A stretch of 64,000 nt of DNA. Origin: an uncultured Hyphomicrobiales bacterium (GTDB lineage: Bacteria; Pseudomonadota; Alphaproteobacteria; Rhizobiales; Xanthobacteraceae). The position numbers were made by a program, and so were the translations under genes. Below, piece by piece: positions 15,122 to 23,589 of the stretch; the stretch's first letter is position 1; each line of letters starts with the position of its first letter. The notes below the pieces were generated by a model. It did no database searches. It was not told the DNA's origin and was given only the letters and a program-made list of their open reading frames with translations. The DNA lies in NCBI GenBank assembly GCA_903878085.1, contig CAIRGJ010000035.1, positions 1 through 64,000 on the forward strand, in the 5' to 3' direction.

Positions 15122-16126
15122 ATGAAAAAACTATTGGGGTTACTCGTGCTCGCGCTCTTGACGACGGCCCTCCGCACACCTGCGCAGGCCGCCGACGTCA
15201 TCTGCTATAATTGCCCGCCGCAATGGGCCGACTGGGCATCGATGCTCAAGGCGGTCAAAGCCGACCTTGGCTACGAAGTTCCTTTCGATAACAAAAATTC
15301 CGGCCAGACCTTGTCGCAACTTCTTGCCGAGAAAGGCAATCCGGTCGCCGACATCGCCTATTGGGGCGTGAACTTCGGCATGAAAGCGAAGACGCTCGAT
15401 GTGATCGAGCCGTACAAGCCGAAAGGCTACGATGAAGTACCGGCTGGCCTGAAGGATCCGGGTGGCGAGTGGACCACGATTCACTCCGGCACCCTCGGCC
15501 TGTTCATCAACAAGGACGCGCTTGGTGGTAAGGCCGTGCCGGCCTGCTGGAAGGACCTACTTAAGCCGGACTACAAAGGCATGGTCGGCTATCTCGATCC
15601 ATCCTCGGCCGCGGTGGGCTATGTTGGCGCGGTTGCCGTAAATATCGGGCTCGGCGGCAGCGACACTGACTTCTCGCCCGCCGTCAATTTCTTCAAGGCG
15701 CTCCAGAAGAACGAAGCGATCGTCCCGAAGCAGACCTCCTATGCGCGCGTGGTGTCGGGCGAAATCCCAATCTTGTTCGATTACGATTTCAACGCCTATC
15801 GTGCCAAATATACCGAGAAGGGAAATTTTGAATTCGTCATCCCGTGCGAAGGCTCGGTCGTGTTCCCCTATGTCGTGAGTCTGGTGAAGAATGCGCCCGA
15901 CAAGGACAAGGCCAAGAAGGTGCTTGACTATCTGCTGTCGGACAAAGGCCAGGCGATCTGGACCAACGCCTATCTGCGCCCGGCCAGGCCGATTGAGCTG
16001 CCAGCGGCCGTGAAAGCCAAATTCCTGCCGGACAGCGACTATGCGCGCGCCAAGAGCGTGGACTGGGCGAAAATGGAAGCGGTGCAAAAGGGCTTTACCG
16101 ACCGCTACCTGGCTGAAGTGCGATGA
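15122..16126 (+). CDS. ABC transporter periplasmic substrate-binding protein (COG1840 type)
   Basis: The 334-residue protein has a Sec signal peptide (cleavage after AQA, about residue 23) and a type-II periplasmic fold like the iron(III), thiamine and 2-aminoethylphosphonate binding proteins: YWGVNFGMKAK, GTLGLFINKDAL, VGYLDPSSAAVGY and VIPCEGSVVFPYVVSLVK. It leads an operon with two permeases, an ATPase and a metallophosphodiesterase. The company of the phosphodiesterase and C-P lyase genes suggests a phosphonate or phosphodiester ligand rather than iron; this is inference. Confidence 0.85.
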   Translation: MKKLLGLLVLALLTTALRTPAQAADVICYNCPPQWADWASMLKAVKADLGYEVPFDNKNSGQTLSQLLAEKGNPVADIAYWGVNFGMKAKTLDVIEPYKPKGYDEVPAGLKDPGGEWTTIHSGTLGLFINKDALGGKAVPACWKDLLKPDYKGMVGYLDPSSAAVGYVGAVAVNIGLGGSDTDFSPAVNFFKALQKNEAIVPKQTSYARVVSGEIPILFDYDFNAYRAKYTEKGNFEFVIPCEGSVVFPYVVSLVKNAPDKDKAKKVLDYLLSDKGQAIWTNAYLRPARPIELPAAVKAKFLPDSDYARAKSVDWAKMEAVQKGFTDRYLAEVR

Positions 16127-16132
16127 TGCATC

Positions 16133-16160
16133 ATGGTGCTCCGGCTCACCGGAGCACCAT
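16133..16160 (+). promoter_or_regulatory. Intercistronic hairpin after the binding-protein gene
   Basis: A perfect 12-base-pair inverted repeat, ATGGTGCTCCGG and its complement separated by CTCA, lies between the binding-protein stop (16,126) and the first permease start (16,166). No U-tract follows. Like the hairpin after phnD, it probably protects the upstream mRNA or reduces read-through so that the binding protein is made in excess. Confidence 0.7.
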
Positions 16161-16165
16161 CCCGC

Positions 16166-16981
16166 ATGCCATTTAACACATTTATTCGCCTGTGCCTGCT
16201 GCCGCTTGCGATGGTGGTGGTCGCGTTCTTCCTGCTGCCGATGGTGCGTCTGGTCATCGTCGGTGGCAGCGGCGACCTGGGCGTCGGCGCCTACGCGGCC
16301 ATTCTGTTCGAGCCGCGGTTTCGCGCAACTTTGATCAACACGGTGATGCTGGCGGTGGCCACCACGGCCTCCTCGCTGTTGATCGCCACCGTTGCTGGCC
16401 TATTCCTACAGCGCCATCGCTTCCCAGGCCGTGCTTTGCTGGTCGCGATGCTGACTTTTCCGCTGGCGTTCCCAGGTGTCGTAGTCGGCTTCATGATCAT
16501 TTTGCTTGCGGGCCGGCAGGGTCTTATTGGTAGTATTACGCTGCCGCTGTTCGGCGAGAAGTGGGTATTTGCCTACTCGATCCAAGGGCTGTTTCTCGGC
16601 TACCTGTATTTCTCAATCCCGCGTGTGATTTTGACGATCATGGCCGCGGTGGAGAAACTTGACCTTAGTCTTGAGGAAGCGGCGCGCGCGCTTGGCGCTG
16701 GTCCCTGGGCGGTCCATCGTGATGTTATTCTGCCAGCACTGCGACCGGCCTTCGTCGCCTCCGGTGCGATCGCCTTTGCGACCGCAATGGGCGCCTTCGG
16801 CACCGCCTTCACGCTTGCCACCAATATTAACGTTCTGCCGATGCTGATCTACACTGAGTTCACATTGTCGGCGAATATCGCCATGGCAGCGGCGTTATCA
16901 GTCGGACTCGGCTTGGTGGCTTGGGCCGCGCTTGCGTTGGCGCGTTCGTTCAGCGGCGGCACGGTGGCGGCGGCCGGATGA
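16166..16981 (+). CDS. ABC transporter permease 1
   Basis: The 271-residue protein has about six transmembrane segments and an EAA-type loop (EEAARALGAGPWAVHRDVILPALRP, described in part) typical of spermidine/AfuB/2-aminoethylphosphonate permeases. An upstream in-frame ATG at 16133 exists, but it lies in the intercistronic hairpin, so the ATG at 16166 (MPFNTFIRL) is preferred; neither has a clear ribosome-binding site. The stop overlaps the next permease start (ATGA). Confidence 0.87.
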   Translation: MPFNTFIRLCLLPLAMVVVAFFLLPMVRLVIVGGSGDLGVGAYAAILFEPRFRATLINTVMLAVATTASSLLIATVAGLFLQRHRFPGRALLVAMLTFPLAFPGVVVGFMIILLAGRQGLIGSITLPLFGEKWVFAYSIQGLFLGYLYFSIPRVILTIMAAVEKLDLSLEEAARALGAGPWAVHRDVILPALRPAFVASGAIAFATAMGAFGTAFTLATNINVLPMLIYTEFTLSANIAMAAALSVGLGLVAWAALALARSFSGGTVAAAG

Positions 16982-17784
16982 TAAGTATCCGTGACCGCTT
17001 GATCTTTACGGGCCAGCTTCTTTTTACGCTGCTGGTAGCGGCCTTTCTGATTGTCCCCGCTATCCTGTCCATGCTGGCCGGTGTGACCGTCAACTATTTC
17101 CAAGGCATTCGCTCAGGCGTCACGCTGCAATGGGTGATACAGGTGTGGGAACTCTATGCCGACACCATCGCCAGATCCTTCGTGATTGCGCTGTCGGCAC
17201 TCACCGTAACGCTAATTGTCGGCATACCCGCCGCTTATGCTCTGCATGTACGCGGTGGCAGGTTGTCGCGCGTGGTGGAGGAAATCATCACACTGCCCCT
17301 CGCGGTTCCCGGCCTCGCCATCGCGCTGGGGCTGCTGCTGACATATGGCGGATTCAGCGATTTTCGTCGTTCGTGGCTGTTTATTCTTGCCGGCCACGTG
17401 GTCTTCACCTTGCCGTTCATGGTGCGCTCGGTGATGGCGGTGTTCGCTGCGATCGACGTCAAGACACTCGATGAAAGCGCATCCTCGCTCGGCGCCTCAC
17501 CCTGGCGGCGTTTCCTTGACGTGATCGTGCCGAACGCCAGGCCCGGCATCCTGGCCGGATCGCTGATGGTGGTGACGCTGTCGCTGGGTGAATTCAATCT
17601 CACCTGGATGCTGCACACGCCGCTGACCAAGACGCTGCCAGTGGGGCTTGCCGACAGTTATGCGTCCATGCGGCTCGAGGTCGCCTCGGCCTATACGCTG
17701 GTGTTCTTCGTAATGATCATCCCCCTCCTGGTGGCGATGCAGATATTCGCCGATCACAAAAGGCGCCAGGGAGCCGGGCGATGA
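16978..17784 (+). CDS. ABC transporter permease 2
   Basis: The 268-residue membrane protein has about six hydrophobic segments and its own EAA-type loop (DESASSLGASPWRRFLDVIVP). Two separate permeases form a heterodimeric channel, as in the spermidine and 2-aminoethylphosphonate transporters. The ATG at 16978 overlaps the stop of permease 1, and its stop overlaps the ATPase start (ATGA), so the three are translationally coupled. Confidence 0.9.
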   Translation: MISIRDRLIFTGQLLFTLLVAAFLIVPAILSMLAGVTVNYFQGIRSGVTLQWVIQVWELYADTIARSFVIALSALTVTLIVGIPAAYALHVRGGRLSRVVEEIITLPLAVPGLAIALGLLLTYGGFSDFRRSWLFILAGHVVFTLPFMVRSVMAVFAAIDVKTLDESASSLGASPWRRFLDVIVPNARPGILAGSLMVVTLSLGEFNLTWMLHTPLTKTLPVGLADSYASMRLEVASAYTLVFFVMIIPLLVAMQIFADHKRRQGAGR

Positions 17785-18830
17785 CCGGGGGGCAAGGCGT
17801 CACGTTACGCGTCGAAGCCTGCGGCAAGACGTTTCCCGATGGCACCCGCGCGCTGGAACCGATCACCCTCGATGTCGCGCGCGGCGAAACCTTGGTGTTC
17901 CTGGGGCCGTCCGGCTGCGGCAAGACCACAATGTTGCGCATCATCGCCGGCCTCGAACGGCCAGATGTCGGCGGGCGCATTTTGTTCAATGAGGTGGATG
18001 TCACCGGCATTCCGATAGAGCGGCGCAATGTCGGTATGGTGTTCCAATCTTATGCCCTGTTTCCCAATATGAACGTCGCCGAGAATATCGGCTACGGACT
18101 AAAGATTCGCGGGATCGGCAAAGCGGAACGCGAGGCACGCGTTGCCGAACTCGTGGCGCTGACGGGTATTGAAGGACTGGTGCACCGCCGCGTCGATCAG
18201 TTGTCCGGCGGACAACGCCAGCGCGTGGCCTTGGCGCGCGCAGTGGCGGCGCGGCCAAGCGTATTGTTGCTTGACGAACCGCTGACTGCCCTCGATGCCG
18301 CCTTGCGCGAAAGATTGCGTGTCGAACTCGACCGGCTCCTGCGCACGCTCGGAATTACGACTATCTACGTCACCCATGATCAAACTGAGGCCATGATGCT
18401 GGGTGATCGCATCGTCGTCATGCGCAAGGGAGCGATTGCCCAAATCGGCACGGCGCGCGACATCTATTTTTCACCGGCAAGCCGTTTTGTCGCAGAATTT
18501 ATCGGCGCGACGAATATCGTGGAGGCAGAGTGTCACGATGGAATGCTGGCTTTGCCCGGCGGACGATTGCCGATCCAAAACGGTGCGAGCGGCGCCGTTG
18601 TCGTGATGATCCGCCCGGAATCGATAGATATCATCTCGACCGAGGGCGCCGTCCTGTCGGGCCGCGTCGGCGACGTGAGCTTCATCGGCGACCGGCAAAG
18701 GTTGACCGTTAGCGGCGCGGCCCATAAGCCGCTTCTGGTGGACGCTCCGAATTCGCTTGGCATCAAAGCCGGAGATATCGTCGGGCTATCGGTCAAACCG
18801 GAAGCTATTCGATTGCTGGCAGGGGATTGA
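17781..18830 (+). CDS. ABC transporter ATP-binding protein
   Basis: The 349-residue ATPase has Walker A GPSGCGKTT, Q-loop VFQSYALFPNM, signature LSGGQRQRVALARAV, Walker B VLLLDEPLTALD and H-loop THDQTEA. A C-terminal TOBE regulatory domain starts near residue 240 (IGATNIVEAE; VMIRPES). This architecture belongs to the spermidine/iron/2-aminoethylphosphonate group (CUT1/FbpC-like). It ends in a TTGA overlap with the phosphodiesterase gene. Confidence 0.92.
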   Translation: MTGGQGVTLRVEACGKTFPDGTRALEPITLDVARGETLVFLGPSGCGKTTMLRIIAGLERPDVGGRILFNEVDVTGIPIERRNVGMVFQSYALFPNMNVAENIGYGLKIRGIGKAEREARVAELVALTGIEGLVHRRVDQLSGGQRQRVALARAVAARPSVLLLDEPLTALDAALRERLRVELDRLLRTLGITTIYVTHDQTEAMMLGDRIVVMRKGAIAQIGTARDIYFSPASRFVAEFIGATNIVEAECHDGMLALPGGRLPIQNGASGAVVVMIRPESIDIISTEGAVLSGRVGDVSFIGDRQRLTVSGAAHKPLLVDAPNSLGIKAGDIVGLSVKPEAIRLLAGD

Positions 18831-18832
18831 TT

Positions 18833-19672
18833 TTGGCGTCGCGCCCGATGCTCATCGCGCAAATTACCGACCTCCATATCAAACGCCGGGGTGCGTTTGC
18901 TTATGGCAAGGTCGACACCGCGGCGGCGCTGGCGCAGTGCGTCAAGGAGCTGAATCGGTTTTCGCCGCGGCTTGATCTGGTGGTCATTTCAGGCGACCTC
19001 GCCGATACACCGACGAAAGAAGAATACGACCATTTAAGGGCTCTACTCGCGCTGCTTGAAATTCCCTGCGCCGCGATCCCGGGTAATCACGACGATCGCG
19101 CGTTAATGCGCGCGGCCCTGCCCGATCAGCCTTACGCGCAGACGACTGGTGCGCTCAATCTGGTTCACAGGATTGGTGGCCTCGACATCCTGCTGATTGA
19201 TTCAAGCGTGCCAGGCAAATCGCATGGAGAGCTCGACGCCGAAACCCTGGTGTGGCTAGACGCCGCGCTGGCCGCGTCGGCAACGCGACCGGCTCTGTTA
19301 TTCCTGCATCATCCGCCGTTCATCTCCGGGATAGGCCACATGGATGTGCAGAATCTCCGCAATGCCGACGCTTTCGCCGCGCTACTGCACCGGCACAGAA
19401 GAGCGCGGCTGGTTGCGGCCGGCCACGTCCATCGCGCCATACTGACATCATTCGCTGGCGTCGTGGCCACCATCTGCCCGGTGCCAAACCATGCGGTTGC
19501 GCTAGATTTGGAAGGGCGGTTACCGCCATCGTTCAAGCTCGAGCCGCCGGCCTTTCATCTGCATGCGTGGCTCGACGGCGGCGAATTCGGTCACGTCGTC
19601 ACTCACCACGTGCCTGTGGGTGACTTTTCCGGGCCGCATCCTTTCTTCGCTAGCGACGGCCGGCTTCTCTAA
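18833..19672 (+). CDS. Metallophosphodiesterase (GpdQ / class III cyclic-nucleotide phosphodiesterase type)
   Basis: The protein of about 279 residues has the calcineurin-like metal-binding blocks: D-x-H (TDLHI), GDLAD, GNHDD, HHPP and GHVH. It resembles GpdQ-like phosphodiesterases that hydrolyse glycerophosphodiesters. A TTG at 18833 with AGGGGA seven bases upstream is chosen; a TTG at 18827 and an ATG at 18848 are alternatives. As last gene of the ABC operon it probably hydrolyses the imported phosphodiester in the cytoplasm, since no signal peptide is visible. It could also act on the cyclic product of C-P lyase. Confidence 0.85.
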   Translation: MASRPMLIAQITDLHIKRRGAFAYGKVDTAAALAQCVKELNRFSPRLDLVVISGDLADTPTKEEYDHLRALLALLEIPCAAIPGNHDDRALMRAALPDQPYAQTTGALNLVHRIGGLDILLIDSSVPGKSHGELDAETLVWLDAALAASATRPALLFLHHPPFISGIGHMDVQNLRNADAFAALLHRHRRARLVAAGHVHRAILTSFAGVVATICPVPNHAVALDLEGRLPPSFKLEPPAFHLHAWLDGGEFGHVVTHHVPVGDFSGPHPFFASDGRLL

Positions 19673-19706
19673 CGACCGCTCGGCCCGTCCCTTGCGATCG
19701 GAAAAG

Positions 19707-21287
19707 TTACGCGACTTTGCAGCGCCAGTGCTCGACTTCGGCCAGTTCGGTGTCGGCACGTTCGACGATGACGTCGCAACGACCGAGATGGATAGCACCG
19801 GCCTCGCCGTCGATAGAAAGCCAATCGCCCTCATTGATGGTCGCCCCGGCAATTTGCGCGCGGTGAGCGGCGACATCGATCGAGAGCGCCGCGCAACCTA
19901 CTACACAAGGCTTGCCCATCTGCCGCGCCACCAGCGCGGCATGGGCAGTGCGGCCGCCCGCGGCGGTGACAATGCCGGCGGACACGGCAAAGCCTGAGAC
20001 ATCGGCGGTACTAGTGTCGGGGCGGACCAGAATAACGGGGTCGTCACCAGCCGCGAGCCGGGCGGCGCTCTCGGAATTAAAGGCGGCGCGGCCGACAGCG
20101 ATGCCGGCTGAGGCGCCGGTACCGCACGCGATCGGCACCAGCACACCGGTAAGGCGCCTACGCGCAAGCTTGTCCATTTCGAGGCCTTGCAGACGTTGCA
20201 ATCCTTCCGCCGGCACGATCAATCCTTCGCGCACAAGATCGATGGCGATGCGCAAGGCGGCGAGCGGCGTCCGCTTGGCCGCCCGTGTTTGCAGAATCCA
20301 CAACTTGCCGTCCTCGATGGTGAATTCGACGTCCTGCACATCGGCAAAATCATGTTCGAGCCGCACCAATGTCTCGCGCAACTGCTGCGCCACCGAAGGC
20401 AACGCCTGCTCGATAGCCGCCTCCGTCTCAGGCGTACGATCGCCTGAGACGACGTCCTCACCTTGCGCGCCGAACAACACGTCGATCACCGGACGCGCGA
20501 CGCCGGTCGAGGGGTCCCGCGAGAAGGCAACGCCGGCGCCCGACTGGCGACTGCGGTTACCGTAGACCATGACCTGTACGGTGACCGCGGTGCCTTGCAA
20601 ATCGCCGAAATTCTGGAGCCGACGATAAGTGCAAGCGCGCGGGCTCATCCAAGAGCGGTAGACGGCATGCGCCGCCGTTTCGAGCTGCTCGAACGGACGG
20701 TCGGGGATGGCGCAGTCCTCGTCGTCAATGATCTGCATGTAGCCTGCGGCCAATCGCTCCAGCGCCTCGCTGTCGAGCGCATATTCGGCGCCGGCTGCTT
20801 CCGAAGTGATCAGTGCCGCGAGCGCGTCGGCGAACGGCGCGGGATTGAGGCCAAGCACAACACAGGCGTAGCTTTCCAAGAAGCGTCGCCGGCAATCCCA
20901 GGCAAAGCGCGGATGGCCGCTGGTGCGCACCAGACCATGCACCGCCTCTGCCGTGCAGCCGACATCGAGTACCGTATCGAGCATGCCGGGCATCGAGCGC
21001 GCGGCGCCCGAGCGTACCGAAACCAGCAGCGGATTGCGCCGATTGCCGAACTTCCGCCCCGTGGCATTTTCGAGGAACCCGATGCCTTCGCACAGTCCTG
21101 CGGCGAGTTGCTGCCGCGCGCTAACATCGCCGGAAGCGATAGCCGTGCAGAGGCTGACCGGCAACACGAAGGCTGGCGGCACCGGCAGGCCAAGGGCGGC
21201 CATCCGCGCGAGATTGGCCGCCTTGCCGCCGATCACGTCGGCGGAGAGCCGTTCGGTCGAGCCTGCACCGATAAGCACGATCTGCAT
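19707..21287 (-). CDS. PPDK-like phosphotransferase lacking the PEP/pyruvate barrel
   Basis: The 526-residue protein is clearly related to pyruvate phosphate dikinase. It has the nucleotide-binding half (GGKAANLARMAALGLPVPPAF at residues 20-40; VSVRSGAARSMPGMLDTVL; VAFSRDPSTG; AQGEDVVSG-RTPE; LWILQTRAAKRT) and the swivelling phosphohistidine domain with the catalytic-type His449 in GGRTAHAALVAR. It stops where PPDK (about 870-900 residues) continues into the PEP/pyruvate-binding TIM barrel. It could phosphorylate itself from ATP and pass the phosphate to another acceptor. It follows a 642-residue DUF47-like gene by 15 bases. The acceptor is unknown. Confidence 0.85.
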   Translation of the reverse strand: MQIVLIGAGSTERLSADVIGGKAANLARMAALGLPVPPAFVLPVSLCTAIASGDVSARQQLAAGLCEGIGFLENATGRKFGNRRNPLLVSVRSGAARSMPGMLDTVLDVGCTAEAVHGLVRTSGHPRFAWDCRRRFLESYACVVLGLNPAPFADALAALITSEAAGAEYALDSEALERLAAGYMQIIDDEDCAIPDRPFEQLETAAHAVYRSWMSPRACTYRRLQNFGDLQGTAVTVQVMVYGNRSRQSGAGVAFSRDPSTGVARPVIDVLFGAQGEDVVSGDRTPETEAAIEQALPSVAQQLRETLVRLEHDFADVQDVEFTIEDGKLWILQTRAAKRTPLAALRIAIDLVREGLIVPAEGLQRLQGLEMDKLARRRLTGVLVPIACGTGASAGIAVGRAAFNSESAARLAAGDDPVILVRPDTSTADVSGFAVSAGIVTAAGGRTAHAALVARQMGKPCVVGCAALSIDVAAHRAQIAGATINEGDWLSIDGEAGAIHLGRCDVIVERADTELAEVEHWRCKVA

Positions 21288-21302
21288 AAGGAGTATCCCC
21301 GA

Positions 21303-23231
21303 TTATTTGGACAGATCGGCCAGCACGCGCGCGCGCAAGAGATGGCCGAAACCAGCGAGCCGGTCGGTCGACCGCTCGACCGCACGGGCGAGTTCGAGCA
21401 CCGACAATCCGGTCTTCAGATCGAAGTCGCCCCGCAGCACGATAGCTGTGATCGCGCGCTCGGCGTCGTCGCCCCGATGCTCGGCTTCAATGAGGCGGGC
21501 AACGGCGGCGAGTGCGTCCTCGGAATCGATGCGCTGTCCTTCCGGCACATCGGTGGCAGCGGCGGCGCCCTGGGCTGCGGCCTCGGAGCCTGAGAGCGCG
21601 GCGGCGCAAAGTGCAGCAAGCGGCGCGAGCAACTCCTTGTCGATCTCGCCGGGGACGAGCGAGCTGATGAAGGCTGCCTGCTCGAACTCGTCGATCGCCT
21701 GCTCAATCTGGTTCACCAGCCGCTCGATCGACGGGTCGGCGTCGAAACGCTCGATCTCGTTGCGTGCGTCGATGGCGATCTTGTCGGCCTTCTCCTCGAT
21801 GCGGCGAGCTTGCGCCGCCAGCGTGGCGCAATCGAATGGACGGCCGGCCTGTTGCGCGGCGATGAATTGAACAAGCCCGGCGGCAATCTCGCGAGCCAAC
21901 CCGGCCTGCCGGACGACGATGGCAAGCAGCATTCCGTCGAGCCGTTGCAGATGCCGCACCAGCTCGGCCTCGATGCGGTCGCGGGCGAGCCGTACCGAGC
22001 CGCCTTCGAGGAGCGCTTCGGCGGATACGCGCAATACTGTCTTGAGAAAGTCGACCGATGCTTCTCGGCCGAGCGCGCGGTCGAGCCGCTCGCCGAATCC
22101 GATGCGGGCTGGCGTCGCATGATGGACGGCAGAGGCAACCAGTTCGCTTCCACCGAGTTCGAGGAAGCCACGATGGCCGAAGTGATGGCGCGCCGCCCAG
22201 TCGAGAATGGCGACAGCGTCGCCCTTGGATACCCAGTTGCGCAGCACCTTGCGCGCCTTGTTCCAGTCGATGAGGAAAACGAACGAGGCGCCGAGCGTTT
22301 CAAGAAAGGCATTGCGCGCCTTGTCATCGGCGCCGGCGAAGCGCCCCGTCACGAGATAGAAAACGCCGTCGTCACCGAGACCCTCCACGTTCTTGCGGTC
22401 AAGCCCGCTCCACTGTACGGCACAATCGCGAAACAACTCGGTGAAGAACCGAGTGCGCGGCAGATGAACGTCGGTATAAGTGACAGTCACCGTGCCGCCT
22501 TCAACGGCGATCACCACCACATGGGCATCAGTCTCGCCGATGTCGTTCTGGATGATGAGGCGTGCGCCGGCACGCGTGGCGGTTGTCGCAAGGCCGGGAT
22601 GATCGAACTTCAATTGGCGGGTCGAATCGACGCCCCGCATGAAGGCTTCGACCGCTGGCCTGTCCTGCGGCGCAAGTCCGTAGGCATGAGCGCCGGCGAG
22701 TACTTCTTCGGCGTGGGCCGTGGCCAGACGATTAAGCGCCTTGTGTAGGTCCATCACCAAGCGGTGCAAACTGGTACCGTTGCCGCCGGCAACGCCGGTG
22801 AGACGGGCAATGTGCGACAGATTGAGCGTGTCGTCGGCCTGTGACGGTGCGGTGTCCCTGAGATCCGACAGGCGCTGCTGCGCGGCGTCACCATCAGCCG
22901 CGTCGCCGGCCTTCACCGAGCGGACCATGGTTTCGACGTCCTCCCAGATCGCGGCTTCCAGCTTACCAAGGCCGGCCGAGCCGATACGCTCGCGAGTGAC
23001 TAATCCAGCACCGTTGACCAAAGCCTCCATGGCCAAAGGGTCGATGCCAGCGGCACGGCACTCTTCGCGCAGGTCGAAGCGGACGCCATGTGGAAGGTGC
23101 GCATGTCGCGCCGCCGCCTGCAATACGCTCAGCCGCGTCTTAACCCGGTCATTGGCCGCAAGCCCTTCGGCGATAAGCGAGGGCAGCAAAATTTCGGTCT
23201 GGCCGAGTTGCTCAATTATTTGAGATTTCAT
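21303..23231 (-). CDS. 642-residue protein with DUF47/PhoU-like C-terminal region, function unknown
   Basis: The C-terminal region (about residues 420-640) is a chain of amphipathic helices with a segment ARRIEEKADKIAIDARNEI followed by LVNQIEQAIDEFEQAA, resembling the DUF47/PhoU-like proteins that accompany Pit phosphate transporters. The N-terminal 400 residues are unrecognised; a beta-rich part near residues 225-270 contains IIQNDIGETDAHVVVIAVEG. No signal peptide or membrane segment is evident. It is transcribed together with the PPDK-like gene downstream, suggesting a partner or substrate relationship. The DUF47 resemblance is from pattern only. Confidence 0.7.
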   Translation of the reverse strand: MKSQIIEQLGQTEILLPSLIAEGLAANDRVKTRLSVLQAAARHAHLPHGVRFDLREECRAAGIDPLAMEALVNGAGLVTRERIGSAGLGKLEAAIWEDVETMVRSVKAGDAADGDAAQQRLSDLRDTAPSQADDTLNLSHIARLTGVAGGNGTSLHRLVMDLHKALNRLATAHAEEVLAGAHAYGLAPQDRPAVEAFMRGVDSTRQLKFDHPGLATTATRAGARLIIQNDIGETDAHVVVIAVEGGTVTVTYTDVHLPRTRFFTELFRDCAVQWSGLDRKNVEGLGDDGVFYLVTGRFAGADDKARNAFLETLGASFVFLIDWNKARKVLRNWVSKGDAVAILDWAARHHFGHRGFLELGGSELVASAVHHATPARIGFGERLDRALGREASVDFLKTVLRVSAEALLEGGSVRLARDRIEAELVRHLQRLDGMLLAIVVRQAGLAREIAAGLVQFIAAQQAGRPFDCATLAAQARRIEEKADKIAIDARNEIERFDADPSIERLVNQIEQAIDEFEQAAFISSLVPGEIDKELLAPLAALCAAALSGSEAAAQGAAAATDVPEGQRIDSEDALAAVARLIEAEHRGDDAERAITAIVLRGDFDLKTGLSVLELARAVERSTDRLAGFGHLLRARVLADLSK

Positions 23232-23294
23232 GTAGCCACCTGCGTACCCGGCGGCAGTTGGGCATGATTGTGTGACGCTAGTATTGAGCTAGGT

Positions 23295-23312
23295 CATTCA
23301 TCTAGCTGTCAT
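23295..23312 (+). promoter_or_regulatory. PhoB-box-like direct repeat upstream of the 642-residue gene, opposite orientation
   Basis: The plus strand reads CATTCAT-CTAG-CTGTCAT (5 of 7 and 7 of 7 matches). It lies 64 bases upstream of the minus-strand start at 23,231 but is oriented to the right. The same first half-site (CATTCAT) occurs in the phnC box. It also overlaps a small inverted repeat AGCTAG-N9-CTAGCT (23,287-23,307). Its function is uncertain because of orientation. Confidence 0.4.
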
Positions 23313-23326
23313 AAAACGAATGCGCT

Positions 23327-23473
23327 TCACCTCGCCACCGGCATCCGGATCAAGCGGCAAATGCAGATGTCTTCGCGCTCGAATTCATTGAGTTGCTCTT
23401 CGAGATGGATATCAACGCCTAAGTCCGCTTCGGGCCATTCAGCAACGTCACAGCAGGCCTCGTCACTTTCGGA
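23327..23473 (-). pseudogene. Possible remnant of a coding sequence
   Basis: The gap 23,232-23,589 holds no intact gene. On the minus strand an open frame of 49 codons between an upstream TAA (23,474-23,476) and a TGA (23,327-23,329) encodes an acidic, cysteine-containing stretch (…DLGVDIHLEEQLNEFERED…) that looks protein-like, but it has no ATG or GTG at its start. It may be the tail of a decayed gene, as expected next to an integrase. The evidence is composition only. Confidence 0.25.
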
Positions 23474-23589
23474 TTAACCCTGAGAGCTGACATTCGCGTT
23501 TGCTATTGGCACGGTAGCTTTGGATCGTTATGGGGCACGGCGAGATATCCGTGTCACTTATTCTTTTCTTCCAATAGCGGCCCAAGCCC

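Noticed and set aside
16133-16165. Extended N-terminus of ABC permease 1 (start at 16133)
   Set aside because: These eleven codons are one arm-loop-arm hairpin, so the region is read as an intercistronic element.
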